From Bacteroidales bacterium (lineage in GTDB: Bacteria > Bacteroidota > Bacteroidia > Bacteroidales > Muribaculaceae): 64,000 nt of DNA. Location: positions 21,092 to 85,091 of the forward strand of contig JAAVFI010000028.1 in NCBI GenBank assembly GCA_014800815.1, written 5' to 3'. The position numbers and the translations under genes were made by a program. Positions 1-8,788 of this stretch are shown here, piece by piece; the first letter of the stretch is position 1; each line of letters opens with the position of its first letter. Under the pieces are notes generated by a model. The model made no database searches. It had not been told where the DNA came from and worked only from the letters and a program-made list of their open reading frames with translations.

Positions 1-2703
1 GGCGCGCTTAACCTTGCCGCTGCTGATGATGTCGCTGTTGTTGAGATAGTCGATTTTCGATATGAAGTCGGAGAGATTGACGGTGACACCGTATGAGAAG
101 TCGCCGTGGCGGTCGTTCCAAGAGAGTTCAAGGTCATAGCCCCGGGTCGACATCTTGCCGGCATTTGTATTGGGGTCGCTGTAGCCCATAGACCAGGGTA
201 TCTGGATAGCGAGGAGCATATCGGTGGTCTTCTTCCAGTAGTAGTCGGCGGTGAAACGCAGGCGGCTGTTGAAGAAGTATGCGTCGAGACCGATGTCGGT
301 AGATGTGGTGGTTTCCCACGAAATATCTTCTACGGCAAGCAGACGGAGGGCGGCTGTCTTATCGGAAACCACCTGGCCGTTTTCATAGAAATATGCGTTG
401 CCGAAGGTCATGAGCGACATATAGGGGAAGTAGCTGTCGCCGATGCGTTCGTTGCCGAGCTTACCCCACGAACCGCGGAGCTTGAGGAACGAGAGAGCCT
501 TGGTGCTTACACCTTCCATAAATTTCTCCTGGCTGAGTACCCAACCGGCAGAGAACGAAGGGAAGGTACCCCAACGGTATTTCTTGGCGAAACGCGAAGA
601 ACCGTCGCGGCGGACGTTGGCCTGAAGGAGATAGCGACCGTCGAAGTTGTAGAGCAAGCGACCGAAGAATGAGTTCGAGGTGTAACGCGAGCCTGTGCCG
701 GAGTTGTCCTTAAAGTCTTCAGGACCTACGTTGAGATAGGGATACTTGGTGAGCTCGTACTGGTCGCGTGAAGCGGTGAGGTTTTCGCTGCTCATTATGT
801 AGTTTTCGTAGCCGGCCATAAGGGTGAGGTCGTGCTTACCGAAAGTCTTCATATAGTTGGCGATTACCTGCGAGGTGATGTGCCAGTTGTCGTTGCGGGT
901 TTCGCTGAGCTTGTTGGTAGCCCATGAAGAGCCGTTGCCTTCCATATAACCGCCAAAGATATTGGGGTCGCTCATAAGGACGTAGTTTACGGCCTTGCGG
1001 AAAGCTTTCTGCTTGGTATAGTTGATGAAGGGCGATACTATACCGCTGAGGCTCAGGCCGTCTATGGGCTTGATAGTGATTGAGGCCTTACCGCCTACCT
1101 GAGTACTCGCCGATTTGCTTGAACCGCCCTCGCGGAGGAGTGCGTAAGGGTTAGCACCCGACTTGCCGTCGGCGTAGCCGCCGTTGGTCCATTCGGCAGG
1201 ATATACGGCAGGCATCTTGCGCATGTCGCTGAAGGGGCTGTAGATTGGAGAGTTGTTGCGGGCATTGCGGATGTTCACGTCAATACTGGCCGAGAGGTAT
1301 TTGCTGATGTTGAAGTCATTGTTGTTGCGGAACATTATACGGTGGAAGTTGCGTCCTTCATAGAGGCCGTCGACTTCATCGTACGAAACCGAAGCCTGCG
1401 AACGTACTGTCTTGTTGCCACCCGAGAGCGATACGGTATGCGTCATACGGGGTGCTGAGTTTTTCATCATCATGCCCTGCCAGTCGGTAATAGGATAACG
1501 GTCGGGGTCGGTAGCATTGTAGCGCACCCAGTTTTTAACCTGGTCGGCGGTGTACAGCTGGAAATAACCGGCAGCGGGGTTGTCGTTATACAGGAGTTCG
1601 TTGTTCATCTCCAGATAGCGGGTAACGCCTACCATTGTGGGCTGCGATGTGGGGAGTTCCCAACCGAATTCGCCTGTGTAGCTGAGGCTCAGCGATGTTT
1701 CGTCGCCACGCTTGGTGGTGATGAGGATTACGCCTGCAGCGGCCTTCGAACCATAGATAGAGGCTGCGGCAGCGTCTTTGAGCACCGAGATGCTCTCCAC
1801 ATCGTTTGCGTTTACGTAGTCGATGTTGTCGCACTGTACGCCGTCGACGATAATCAGAGGGCTTGAGTCGCCCATGGTTGTCACACCGCGCACGTGCATA
1901 GAGCCGGCCGATGCACCGGGGGCATTATTGTCGCGGCGCACCATGAGGCCCGACACCGAACCCTGAAGCGCATTGGATAGCGCTGTAGTCTTCTTTGTGG
2001 CAAGGTCTTCGCCTTTAACCGAAGCAACGGCACCGGTGAGGTCTTTCTTCTTTACAGCACCGTAGCCGATTACGACCACCTCGCTGAGCTGGTTGTCCGA
2101 CGGCACCATGTCCACCTTCAGTTCGGCACCTGTAAACTTTACTTCTACAGGATTATAGCCGATGTATGAAATCAATAAATTATCGCCTTGGCGGGCGTCA
2201 ATGGTAAACTGACCGTCGAGGTCTGTCACGACTGCGGCACTACCGTCCTTTACCTTGACCGTAGCGCCGATCATAGGGTCGCCGAATTCGTCGAGAATGA
2301 CGCCTCGCGCTTTAGCCACGTCTTTAGCAGCCTTTGAATTGGCTTTGACGCTTACAGTCACCTGACGACCATTAATTTTATAGTTCATGTCGGCGGCGGT
2401 GCACAGCTCGGCCAGAATGTCTTCCATTTTCTTGTCCTTGAGCTGCACGTTGACTTTCTGTGAAAGTTGTTTCACAACACCTTCGCCATACATGAACACA
2501 TAGTCGCTGTGCTCTTCGATGTATTTAAATACGTCCTCTACAGTAGTATCAGTAGCTTTGACGGTGTAGAGGCCCGTTGTCTCGTCCTGCGTCATAAGAG
2601 CCGCCGCGTTGAGCGTCGGGGCTGCAGTGGCAACGGCACCTAACACGCACAGCATTCCTACTCGGGAGCGCCATTGCTTGAAATGCGATGTCGGTTTAAT
2701 CAT
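1..2703 (-). CDS. SusC/RagA-family TonB-dependent receptor with STN domain (3' end outside window)
   Basis: Outer-membrane TonB-dependent transporter, cut by the window edge after 901 codons with the frame still open. The ATG at 2703 opens a signal-peptide-like N-terminus (about residues 1-35). A secretin/TonB short N-terminal (STN) domain follows (about 50-118), then a carboxypeptidase-regulatory-like beta domain (132-205), the TonB-box-like stretch LSEVVVIGYG (206-215) and the plug with the SusC/RagA signature AAAASIYGSKAAAGVILITT. The rest is beta-barrel. In this family an STN domain means the receptor signals to a FecR anti-sigma factor, and a FecR/ECF pair lies just upstream on the same strand. 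It starts 17 bases after the preceding gene, so the two are probably cotranscribed. The SusD lipoprotein partner would be expected beyond position 1. The substrate cannot be told from sequence; a glycan is likely. Confidence 0.93.
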   Translation of the reverse strand, partial: MIKPTSHFKQWRSRVGMLCVLGAVATAAPTLNAAALMTQDETTGLYTVKATDTTVEDVFKYIEEHSDYVFMYGEGVVKQLSQKVNVQLKDKKMEDILAELCTAADMNYKINGRQVTVSVKANSKAAKDVAKARGVILDEFGDPMIGATVKVKDGSAAVVTDLDGQFTIDARQGDNLLISYIGYNPVEVKFTGAELKVDMVPSDNQLSEVVVIGYGAVKKKDLTGAVASVKGEDLATKKTTALSNALQGSVSGLMVRRDNNAPGASAGSMHVRGVTTMGDSSPLIIVDGVQCDNIDYVNANDVESISVLKDAAAASIYGSKAAAGVILITTKRGDETSLSLSYTGEFGWELPTSQPTMVGVTRYLEMNNELLYNDNPAAGYFQLYTADQVKNWVRYNATDPDRYPITDWQGMMMKNSAPRMTHTVSLSGGNKTVRSQASVSYDEVDGLYEGRNFHRIMFRNNNDFNISKYLSASIDVNIRNARNNSPIYSPFSDMRKMPAVYPAEWTNGGYADGKSGANPYALLREGGSSKSASTQVGGKASITIKPIDGLSLSGIVSPFINYTKQKAFRKAVNYVLMSDPNIFGGYMEGNGSSWATNKLSETRNDNWHITSQVIANYMKTFGKHDLTLMAGYENYIMSSENLTASRDQYELTKYPYLNVGPEDFKDNSGTGSRYTSNSFFGRLLYNFDGRYLLQANVRRDGSSRFAKKYRWGTFPSFSAGWVLSQEKFMEGVSTKALSFLKLRGSWGKLGNERIGDSYFPYMSLMTFGNAYFYENGQVVSDKTAALRLLAVEDISWETTTSTDIGLDAYFFNSRLRFTADYYWKKTTDMLLAIQIPWSMGYSDPNTNAGKMSTRGYDLELSWNDRHGDFSYGVTVNLSDFISKIDYLNNSDIISSGKVKRA

Positions 2704-2720
2704 AAGGTATTATTTTTGGT

Positions 2721-4241
2721 TTATTTTATTTTCAATTCTGTAAGGGGCAACCAGCCGTCGACCAGAGCCGAGGCATCGACTGCCATTTCGAGACCGGGCT
2801 TATTGCCGTCGGTAATGTCTACCAGGCCTACGGCCCAACGGTAGGTGCCTTTGCCGAGGCCGCTGAGGTCGATTTCCGTTTCATAATCGGCAGGAGCCTC
2901 ACGGAGCCATTTGGAAAGGTCGCTGCTTTGGTCCACAACCTGCTTGACCACATTGTTGTCGCTGTCGAGCAGAGCTATGCCTACCTTATATTTTCCGTTC
3001 CACTGAGGAATATTTGTGGGGCAATAACCCCAGCCGAGATTGCACCAGCGGCTCTGAACTTTGACGGTGCTGTTTCCTGCAGCCTTGACGGGGGCGGTGA
3101 CGGAGGCGGGGTAGAGACGGTAGCCGCCCTCGGCTACAAAGCGCTTGACAAGGTCGAAGCTGTCTTCGAACCATGAGCGTGTCTCGTCGTTGATACGGAA
3201 GTCCATCATGTTGACACGCGCTTCGGCCGAAGCGTCGAACTCACCCTTGCGTACATCTTCGGGATGTCCCTCGCGGTAGAGTCCCGAGGGGTCGCGCCAG
3301 TAGCGGTGATGAGCTCCTGTTATCCAGCCGCCTTCCATGATGATGGGGCGCTTGAAATTCCACTTCGAGGCCATTTCTTTCTCCCAGTCCTGGTAGTAGC
3401 CATGCATGCCGAAGGCATCGTGGCGCAGAGAGAAACCTTTGGCAACGGCTTGTTCGATCATTGCCTCGGCATCGGCGGGTACACTACCCCACCCGTCGTC
3501 GTCGGGGTCGCCGAGCATGCGGTGGTAGTGGATAATCATGGGCACTTTCTTGAACGATGATGTGGCAAGGTCGATAACCCAGTCGTAGACAGCCTTCTTG
3601 TTATTGTTGTCCTTATAAATCATAGAGTGCGATTCGCCCCACTTGCCGAGTGAATAGGCATCGATGAACTCCACTTTCGAGGGGTCGTCGAAGTACTCGG
3701 CGAACGCCTTGAAGAATTTGGCGTATTTCTGCTGAAAAACAGAGTCGTCGGGGTACGGCGAAAGATTATTGCCGGGAGATTTGGGGTCGTAATATCCCTC
3801 GGCTCCGGCATCGAACACGTATTGAGGGGTGTTCTGACCCTGGTCGCGGCCGTCGATTACGATGCGGAATGCCACACGAAGTCCACGGTCGTTGACACTC
3901 TTTATGAGTTTCATCAGGCGAGAGTCGGGGTCGTTCCATATATACTCGCCCTCGCGGGGCTCGAACGATGCCCAGCTTGTGCGCATATATGCACACGATG
4001 CGTAGTCCGACACACGTACGGTGCTGTCGCTGCCGGAAATCTTCATGGCGTCGTAGCCGCGTTCCGACCAGAAATTATCATCCCATGTGCGGCCCATATA
4101 CATCACCCAGCCCTGCAGCGGATTGCGGAGCACACGGGTGGTATCGGGCGAGATAAGCGTTGTTGCAGGGCGTACGGCAAAGGCCGGGAGCGCTGTGGCG
4201 AGCACCAATATCAGAGTCGATATGTATTTTATCTTTTTCAT
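2721..4241 (-). CDS. Secreted glycoside-hydrolase-like protein (DUF4874/DUF4832 type)
   Basis: Predicted exported protein of about 506 residues. The start MKKIKYISTL at 4241 is chosen over an in-frame start 60 bases upstream because it begins a typical signal peptide (KKIKY basic head, hydrophobic ILVLATALPAFA core). The body reads as a TIM-barrel-like N-terminal region (LQGWVMYMG, RTSWASFEPREGEY, FRIVIDGRD) resembling DUF4874. A C-terminal beta-sandwich region (RLYPASVTAPV, VQSRWCNLGWG, YKVGIALLD) resembles DUF4832. These families occur next to SusC/SusD systems and are thought to be carbohydrate-active, but the catalytic activity is not established. It lies between fecR and the STN-type susC, 17 bases before the latter, so it probably acts on the ligand of that system. 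Confidence 0.75.
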   Translation of the reverse strand: MKKIKYISTLILVLATALPAFAVRPATTLISPDTTRVLRNPLQGWVMYMGRTWDDNFWSERGYDAMKISGSDSTVRVSDYASCAYMRTSWASFEPREGEYIWNDPDSRLMKLIKSVNDRGLRVAFRIVIDGRDQGQNTPQYVFDAGAEGYYDPKSPGNNLSPYPDDSVFQQKYAKFFKAFAEYFDDPSKVEFIDAYSLGKWGESHSMIYKDNNNKKAVYDWVIDLATSSFKKVPMIIHYHRMLGDPDDDGWGSVPADAEAMIEQAVAKGFSLRHDAFGMHGYYQDWEKEMASKWNFKRPIIMEGGWITGAHHRYWRDPSGLYREGHPEDVRKGEFDASAEARVNMMDFRINDETRSWFEDSFDLVKRFVAEGGYRLYPASVTAPVKAAGNSTVKVQSRWCNLGWGYCPTNIPQWNGKYKVGIALLDSDNNVVKQVVDQSSDLSKWLREAPADYETEIDLSGLGKGTYRWAVGLVDITDGNKPGLEMAVDASALVDGWLPLTELKIK

Positions 4242-4370
4242 TGTGGCATTAGGTATGCAATAAATATACTGGTTTAAACAGGTATCAGATGAATTGTGCA
4301 AAAGGGTATGAAGGTGGCCGTCGGGATATAAATATCCTTAGCAATCCGTTTTGCCGCAAATTTTATCAGG

Positions 4371-4386
4371 AGCCCTATAAAGGGCT
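4371..4386 (-). terminator. Short hairpin between fecR and the downstream gene
   Basis: A perfect 6-base inverted repeat (AGCCCT, four-base loop, AGGGCT) sits about 10 bases after the fecR stop. No T run follows it in the direction of transcription, so it is at best an attenuator or a weak or partial terminator separating the sigma/fecR pair from the DUF4832-susC pair. Confidence 0.35.
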
Positions 4387-4395
4387 GTTACCGTG

Positions 4396-5319
4396 TCAGT
4401 TTTTCATGATAAAAGTGTCTCCATTCCTTTCTATTTCCATCGGTACTATTTGAGTTATCGAGTAGAGAACGGTATCAATATTATCGTTGAGGTCAATCTT
4501 TCCATACACCTTTATGTCGCGGAGCGAGGGAGCACAGTCGAAATCGACGTGATAGTGGTCGGCCAGGCTGTTGAGCAGCGAGGCCAGCGGGATTCCATGC
4601 AATGACATGAGACCCTGAGTCCACAAGGTGTAGGATTTCGGATCGACGCGCGAGAGTGCCGCAACCTCGCCATTTACGAGGTCGACCATATCGCACGGCT
4701 TGAGCCTCACGCGCTCGTTGCGGTCTGTCGTCACTTCTACAGAGCCCTCTACGAGTACCACATTGGCAGTGCTGTCGCTGCTGTTGGAAATATTGAAGAT
4801 AGTTCCCAGCACCTTGACATCGAATCCGTTCGACTCAACGACAAAGGGATGATCGGCATCTTTGGCAACTTCGAGATACACCTCTCCGTCGGCATAGATG
4901 CGGCGCTCGGCACCCTCGAAATGTTCGGGATAGAGCACCCTTGTGCGCGAGTTTGCAATCAGGCGGGTTCCGTCGCTGAGAGTCAGTTCGGCTCGGCGGC
5001 CGGGCTCGACAATGAGTTCCTTGTAGCCCGCATCCTCAGCTTGCGCGAGAGTAGCGGTAGACAGATCGATTTCGGAAGTGCCAAGCAGCTTGACAGCGAT
5101 TCCCACAACTACACACAGACAAGCAGCCACACCGATAAGGGCTGTCAGGAAGTGACGGCGACGACGCTGACGCATTGCCTCCTGCATAAGCTTTGCATGC
5201 ACGAGACTCTTGATACGGGTATTATCAAAAGGTTCGGGCTGACAAGCATCCAACAACGCCTGCAGGCGCAATTCCTCGCGCTGTGATTCCGGTTGGTTTA
5301 TTTGTGTTTCGTTGTCCAT
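4396..5319 (-). CDS. FecR-family anti-sigma factor
   Basis: Inner-membrane anti-sigma factor of 307 residues. It has a cytosolic N-terminal part rich in Arg (MRQRRRRH around 50-56) that would bind the sigma factor. One transmembrane helix follows (about 57-78), then a periplasmic FecR domain (about 105-205) and a C-terminal DUF4974-like domain (about 235-305, including the HYHVDFDCAP stretch), which contacts the STN domain of the receptor. Length and layout are normal for Bacteroidales FecR proteins. It follows the ECF sigma gene by 73 bases, and the STN-bearing SusC lies two genes downstream. This is the standard trans-envelope signalling order: ligand on receptor, STN to FecR, release of sigma. 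Confidence 0.93.
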   Translation of the reverse strand: MDNETQINQPESQREELRLQALLDACQPEPFDNTRIKSLVHAKLMQEAMRQRRRRHFLTALIGVAACLCVVVGIAVKLLGTSEIDLSTATLAQAEDAGYKELIVEPGRRAELTLSDGTRLIANSRTRVLYPEHFEGAERRIYADGEVYLEVAKDADHPFVVESNGFDVKVLGTIFNISNSSDSTANVVLVEGSVEVTTDRNERVRLKPCDMVDLVNGEVAALSRVDPKSYTLWTQGLMSLHGIPLASLLNSLADHYHVDFDCAPSLRDIKVYGKIDLNDNIDTVLYSITQIVPMEIERNGDTFIMKN

Positions 5320-5392
5320 TGTTGGTTTACCGTTTCTATTATTATAGACGTATGCTTTTCGGAAATATTTAGGTGCTTTGAAAGTTTTTTTG

Positions 5393-5980
5393 TTAAAAAA
5401 TCATTGAGCCGAGTATAAGCATCAGTACCGTAAGCATATTCCGACCTCCCGGCCCCAGTAGTTTACGGAGGTGATTCATGGCGTAACCCACATGGTAATT
5501 GACCGTAGCGAGGGTGATATTGAGCATCGAGGCTATTTCGTTGTAGGGGATTCGCTCTATCTTGGCGAGGAAAAATACCTTGCGGCATTTTTCGGGAAGC
5601 GACTCTATGGCACGGTTGAGAGCGTCAAGTTCTTCCTTAGATATAAGGCTCTGGTCGGGCGACACAAGTGTTGATACTGTAAAATTTTCCACGCCTTCCA
5701 GCGACACTACATCGGTGCGCAACGACGTATGCCTCAGCATCGACACTGCCTTGCGGTATGTTATGGTATAAAGATAGGCCTTCATGGACTCTATCTCCAG
5801 CAGGCCTTTACGTACTTTCCACACCTCCACAAACACATCACTCACCACTTCTTCTGCATCTTCACGGTTGCCCAATATACCGTAAGCGTAGCGATACAGC
5901 ATGCCGGAATAATAATCCATAAATGCATCGAATGCTCTCTCGTCGCCATTGACGATACGATAAATTACATTTGCCTCCAT
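5393..5980 (-). CDS. ECF-family RNA polymerase sigma factor
   Basis: Sigma-70 family, extracytoplasmic-function group, 195 residues. Region 2 is visible at about 12-75 (AFDAFMDYYSGMLYRYAYG, then DAEEVVSDVFVEVWK). Region 4 covers about 125-175 (SLPEKCRKVFFLAKIERIPY, then an HTH around NEIASMLNITLATVNYHVGY). The last 15 residues are unusually hydrophobic (MLTVLMLILGSMIF), a tail seen in some Bacteroidales ECF factors that may mediate membrane or FecR contact; that role is inferred. It heads the sigma/fecR pair, has its own promoter at 6045-6075 and is insulated from upstream by a terminator. It probably directs transcription of the downstream susC system. Confidence 0.93.
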   Translation of the reverse strand: MEANVIYRIVNGDERAFDAFMDYYSGMLYRYAYGILGNREDAEEVVSDVFVEVWKVRKGLLEIESMKAYLYTITYRKAVSMLRHTSLRTDVVSLEGVENFTVSTLVSPDQSLISKEELDALNRAIESLPEKCRKVFFLAKIERIPYNEIASMLNITLATVNYHVGYAMNHLRKLLGPGGRNMLTVLMLILGSMIF

Positions 5981-6044
5981 AAAGTGCAGGTAGATGTTGT
6001 ATTCTTTCTGAGTGTTTCGTGGTATAGGTAATTAATGTCTATTA

Positions 6045-6075
6045 CAAAGGTAGATACAATATCAATAATGACAAA
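6045..6075 (-). promoter_or_regulatory. Bacteroidetes-type promoter of the sigma/fecR genes
   Basis: On the minus strand, TTTG (6072-6075), a 19-base spacer and TACCTTTG (6045-6052) match the Bacteroidetes -33/-7 consensus (TTTG, about 19 bases, TAnnTTTG). The -7 box lies about 65 bases before the sigma start codon. Confidence 0.7.
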
Positions 6076-6086
6076 ATATTTTAACA

Positions 6087-6128
6087 TAAAAATGCCCGAC
6101 CGGAGCATGTGCACACCGTGTCAGGCAT
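6087..6128 (-). terminator. Intrinsic terminator after the beta-helix gene
   Basis: On the minus strand a 9-base-pair stem (6120-6128 with 6092-6100, one G-U pair) is followed directly by TTTTTATG. It lies about 85 bases past the stop of the gene ending at 6215 and just before the sigma-factor promoter. Confidence 0.75.
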
Positions 6129-6214
6129 AATTCTGTCCTATTGGATTACTACAAACTGATCAATCCTTTTGTATCAAAAAACCTACAATCTTTTTTACCT
6201 GATATTTTATTCTA

Positions 6215-7753
6215 TTATTTAGCAATCTTGAAAGTCTTGTTGCCGCAGTTGAGGATGTAGAGACCGGCACCAAGACGGCCAAGGTCGATGTTGCTCGAAG
6301 ATGCGCCGAGCACCACACCGCCGCTGATGTTGTACACAGTCACGGGACCCTGATAACCGTTGATAGCATAAATATCGCCTGCTATGTGTACGAGTTCTGC
6401 TTCATCGGATGTGATTGCAGAATTGATGTTGGTGGTCATGGGAGCGGTGATTGCATAAGCGCCGGGGGTTACTTCGCCGGTACGGGCATTGCCGAGCTGA
6501 TCGACGGTAAGGTCAAGGTCTGAAGGCATGCCCCAACCTGCAACGGCTTCTGTTACTTCGGCACCGGTAGCCCCGAGCTCGAATATTGCAGGTTCGAGAA
6601 CGTTGTTGCTATTGAGAATGTTTTCGGCGAACATATACTTGTATGTATAGTCGCTGCCATGATGGTCGGTGTCTTTCCAATCGAGTTCGGTATCTTCGGG
6701 AGCGATGATATTGCCTGCTACGTTGTAGCCGCCCGATACGAACCGGAAAGATTCGGCAAGAGCATCGCCGGTGAACTTGACAGCGGCCACTTCGTCGGTG
6801 CTTGTGATGATTGAATTAGCCACGTTGAGGTGTGCCGATGTGGTAGTTACGATCTGAGCGTCGTCTTCAACACCGCAAGTATTGCCTGCGATAGTAGAGT
6901 TTACGATGCTCACTACACGCTTCTGGTTGGCATCGTAGCCGTTGAAGTAAATTGCTGCGCCGCGGCCTGTCTCCGCCGAGTTGCCGGTAATGGTTGTGTT
7001 GACGATATTCAGCGAGTTGCCGTGGCCCATGAAGATTGCGCCACCCAGGTCGTGGTAGTTCTTATTGTTCTTTACGATGCAGTTTTCGAGTGTAACGTCA
7101 CCCTTGCCGGCATCTTTGCTATAGATACGGATAGCACCGCCACGGTAGTTGGCAGTATTGTTATAGAACATGCAGTTCTCGAACTTAACCATACTGCGGA
7201 AGATAGTGGCTGCAGCACCGCCTCGCGAGCCCTGAGCCCAGTTGCTATAGAAGCGGCAACCCTTTACAAGGGTGTATCCGCAGTTGTCTACAACAAACGC
7301 GCCGGTATTGGTATCATCACTATCTGTCCAGGTATAGACACCTGTAAAGTCGATGTCTTCAACGATTACAGCATTGGTCATATCTCCGGCCTTGGTGTTG
7401 GCCTGGAAACGGATGAGTCGGTTTGCATCGCCGTTGTCAGGATTATTATTACCGTCCTTATCGCCACTGAATACGGTACGCTCTCCGTCGGCATTACCCT
7501 TGAGTGTAGCACCTGTTGCAGTTTTGAATACTACCGTTCCGTCGGAAAGATTGTAGAGGCCGCCGGCAAAATTATATACATCGCCGTTTGCATTAGCTTC
7601 TGCCTGAGCGCGGAATTCGGCTACACCGAAAGCATTGTCCCAGTTTGAGCCGTTTTTAGAGCCTGCACCCTCGGGGGTTACGTAATAGGTAGCGGCAAAA
7701 GCGGGAGCCGACGCCAATACAGTCATCGAAAGGAGTAAAGTTTTAAGATTCAT
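6215..7753 (-). CDS. Secreted right-handed beta-helix surface protein with a sorting-like C-terminus
   Basis: 512 residues. There is a clear signal peptide (MNLKTLLLSMTVLASAPAFA), followed by YYVTPEGAGSKNGSNWDNAF, the usual opening of polymorphic-outer-membrane or pectin-lyase-like beta-helix proteins. Parallel beta-helix coils cover about 60-330 (VEDIDFTGVY, VKGCRFYSNWA, VKFENCMFYNNTANYRGGA, NIVNTTITGNSAE). The last 50 residues (VTVYNISGGVVLG, then LGRLGAGLYILNCGNKTFKI) resemble a type IX secretion type-A sorting domain. It stands alone, with a terminator at 6087-6128. Surface exposure is likely; adhesion or glycan binding is a guess. Confidence 0.75.
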   Translation of the reverse strand: MNLKTLLLSMTVLASAPAFAATYYVTPEGAGSKNGSNWDNAFGVAEFRAQAEANANGDVYNFAGGLYNLSDGTVVFKTATGATLKGNADGERTVFSGDKDGNNNPDNGDANRLIRFQANTKAGDMTNAVIVEDIDFTGVYTWTDSDDTNTGAFVVDNCGYTLVKGCRFYSNWAQGSRGGAAATIFRSMVKFENCMFYNNTANYRGGAIRIYSKDAGKGDVTLENCIVKNNKNYHDLGGAIFMGHGNSLNIVNTTITGNSAETGRGAAIYFNGYDANQKRVVSIVNSTIAGNTCGVEDDAQIVTTTSAHLNVANSIITSTDEVAAVKFTGDALAESFRFVSGGYNVAGNIIAPEDTELDWKDTDHHGSDYTYKYMFAENILNSNNVLEPAIFELGATGAEVTEAVAGWGMPSDLDLTVDQLGNARTGEVTPGAYAITAPMTTNINSAITSDEAELVHIAGDIYAINGYQGPVTVYNISGGVVLGASSSNIDLGRLGAGLYILNCGNKTFKIAK

Positions 7754-7882
7754 AGTTGAAGTATAAGAAGTTTGGTGATTGAAAATTTAAGGTTTATAGT
7801 CCGCTGATGCGGTACTCTTTTGCTTCACTACAATCTTTGACGCAGACCGTAAAAATATCTTTAGGTCGGGAATGAAATTTTT

Positions 7883-8683
7883 TCAATATTTTTTTGCAAT
7901 TCCTCCCACAGACTGCTTCTCGCGGGGAATGCTCATATATAATTCTCGGAGGCCGGGCGGGAGTTTCTCTATGGCATAGCGTAGCATTGTGCGGGGCATG
8001 CGGGAGGCGTGGATATCGAGGAAATCGGTGAGGAAGTCTACGCTGACTCTCTTTCCCATTTCGCGAAGCATCCAGCCGGTGGCTTTTTGGATAAGGTCGT
8101 GCGGGTGGGTAAGATAATCGGTGGAAATTTTGATTGTGGGGGCGTAGATGCCGCGCTTCAACAGGGTAAAGGTGGATATTATGGCGATGCGTTGTTCCCA
8201 GAGGTTGGTCGAACGGCTGAGGTCGTACAATATTTCTACTTGCCCGGTTTCGGCTACGTATTCGCCGAGCAGGCCGGGGGCGCTTACGTCTACGAGGTCC
8301 CAGTTGTTGCACCGCGTGGCGTGGGCAAGATAGAAGTCGATGATGCGTCGGCAGGTGTGCCGCTCGTCGGTGATGTCGGCGCCCTTGCGCAGCTTACTCT
8401 TCATGGATTTGGCGGCTCGCTTATACTGCTCTACCAGCACGAGCAGAGCCGAAAGACGGTGTTCGTGGATATCGGAAGCGAGCATGGCCTCGACGGCCTC
8501 GGCGGGGGCGTCGGCCATAAGGCGCGACACCTTGCGGTTGCATGGCACGGTCACGCCGAGGAATACGTCGCCTTCGCCATATTCGCCGGGTGCCGTCTTG
8601 AAGAAGCGCTGAAGGATTTCGCGTTTGCCCTCCACTACTTCATCGGCAAGCATGCTCTGCCATGTATACAAAAGTTCGTCCAT
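7883..8683 (-). CDS. DNA alkylation repair enzyme, AlkD-like
   Basis: HEAT-repeat DNA glycosylase of the AlkC/AlkD superfamily, 266 residues (family length 220-270). It removes N3/N7-alkylated purines without base flipping. The diagnostic region NNWDLVDVSAPGLLG (about 145-160) supplies the conserved Trp and Asp, and LWEQRIAIISTF (about 167-178) supplies the conserved Arg. Successive helical repeats are visible, and there is no signal peptide. It is a single gene divergent from the tyrosine recombinase, with a possible -7 box (TAACTTTGT, 8709-8717) before its start. Confidence 0.9.
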   Translation of the reverse strand: MDELLYTWQSMLADEVVEGKREILQRFFKTAPGEYGEGDVFLGVTVPCNRKVSRLMADAPAEAVEAMLASDIHEHRLSALLVLVEQYKRAAKSMKSKLRKGADITDERHTCRRIIDFYLAHATRCNNWDLVDVSAPGLLGEYVAETGQVEILYDLSRSTNLWEQRIAIISTFTLLKRGIYAPTIKISTDYLTHPHDLIQKATGWMLREMGKRVSVDFLTDFLDIHASRMPRTMLRYAIEKLPPGLRELYMSIPREKQSVGGIAKKY

Positions 8684-8708
8684 AGTTTTATAGGTGTATT
8701 TCTTCGCA

Positions 8709-8717
8709 CAAAGTTAG
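8709..8717 (-). promoter_or_regulatory. Putative -7 box of the AlkD-like gene
   Basis: TAACTTTGT on the minus strand, 26 bases before the start codon, matches TAnnTTTG. No good TTG lies at the expected -33 distance, so support is partial. Confidence 0.4.
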
Positions 8718-8788
8718 CTAAATTTTTGCCTGAGGAGGTCTTAATCCCGTTTTTTTGTATTATTCAGATAATTATAACCAAATTAGTA

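Noticed and set aside
8009..8788. Extension of the recombinase frame 260 codons upstream
   Set aside because: That stretch is antisense to the AlkD-like gene, and the recombinase domain starts at about 8,789.
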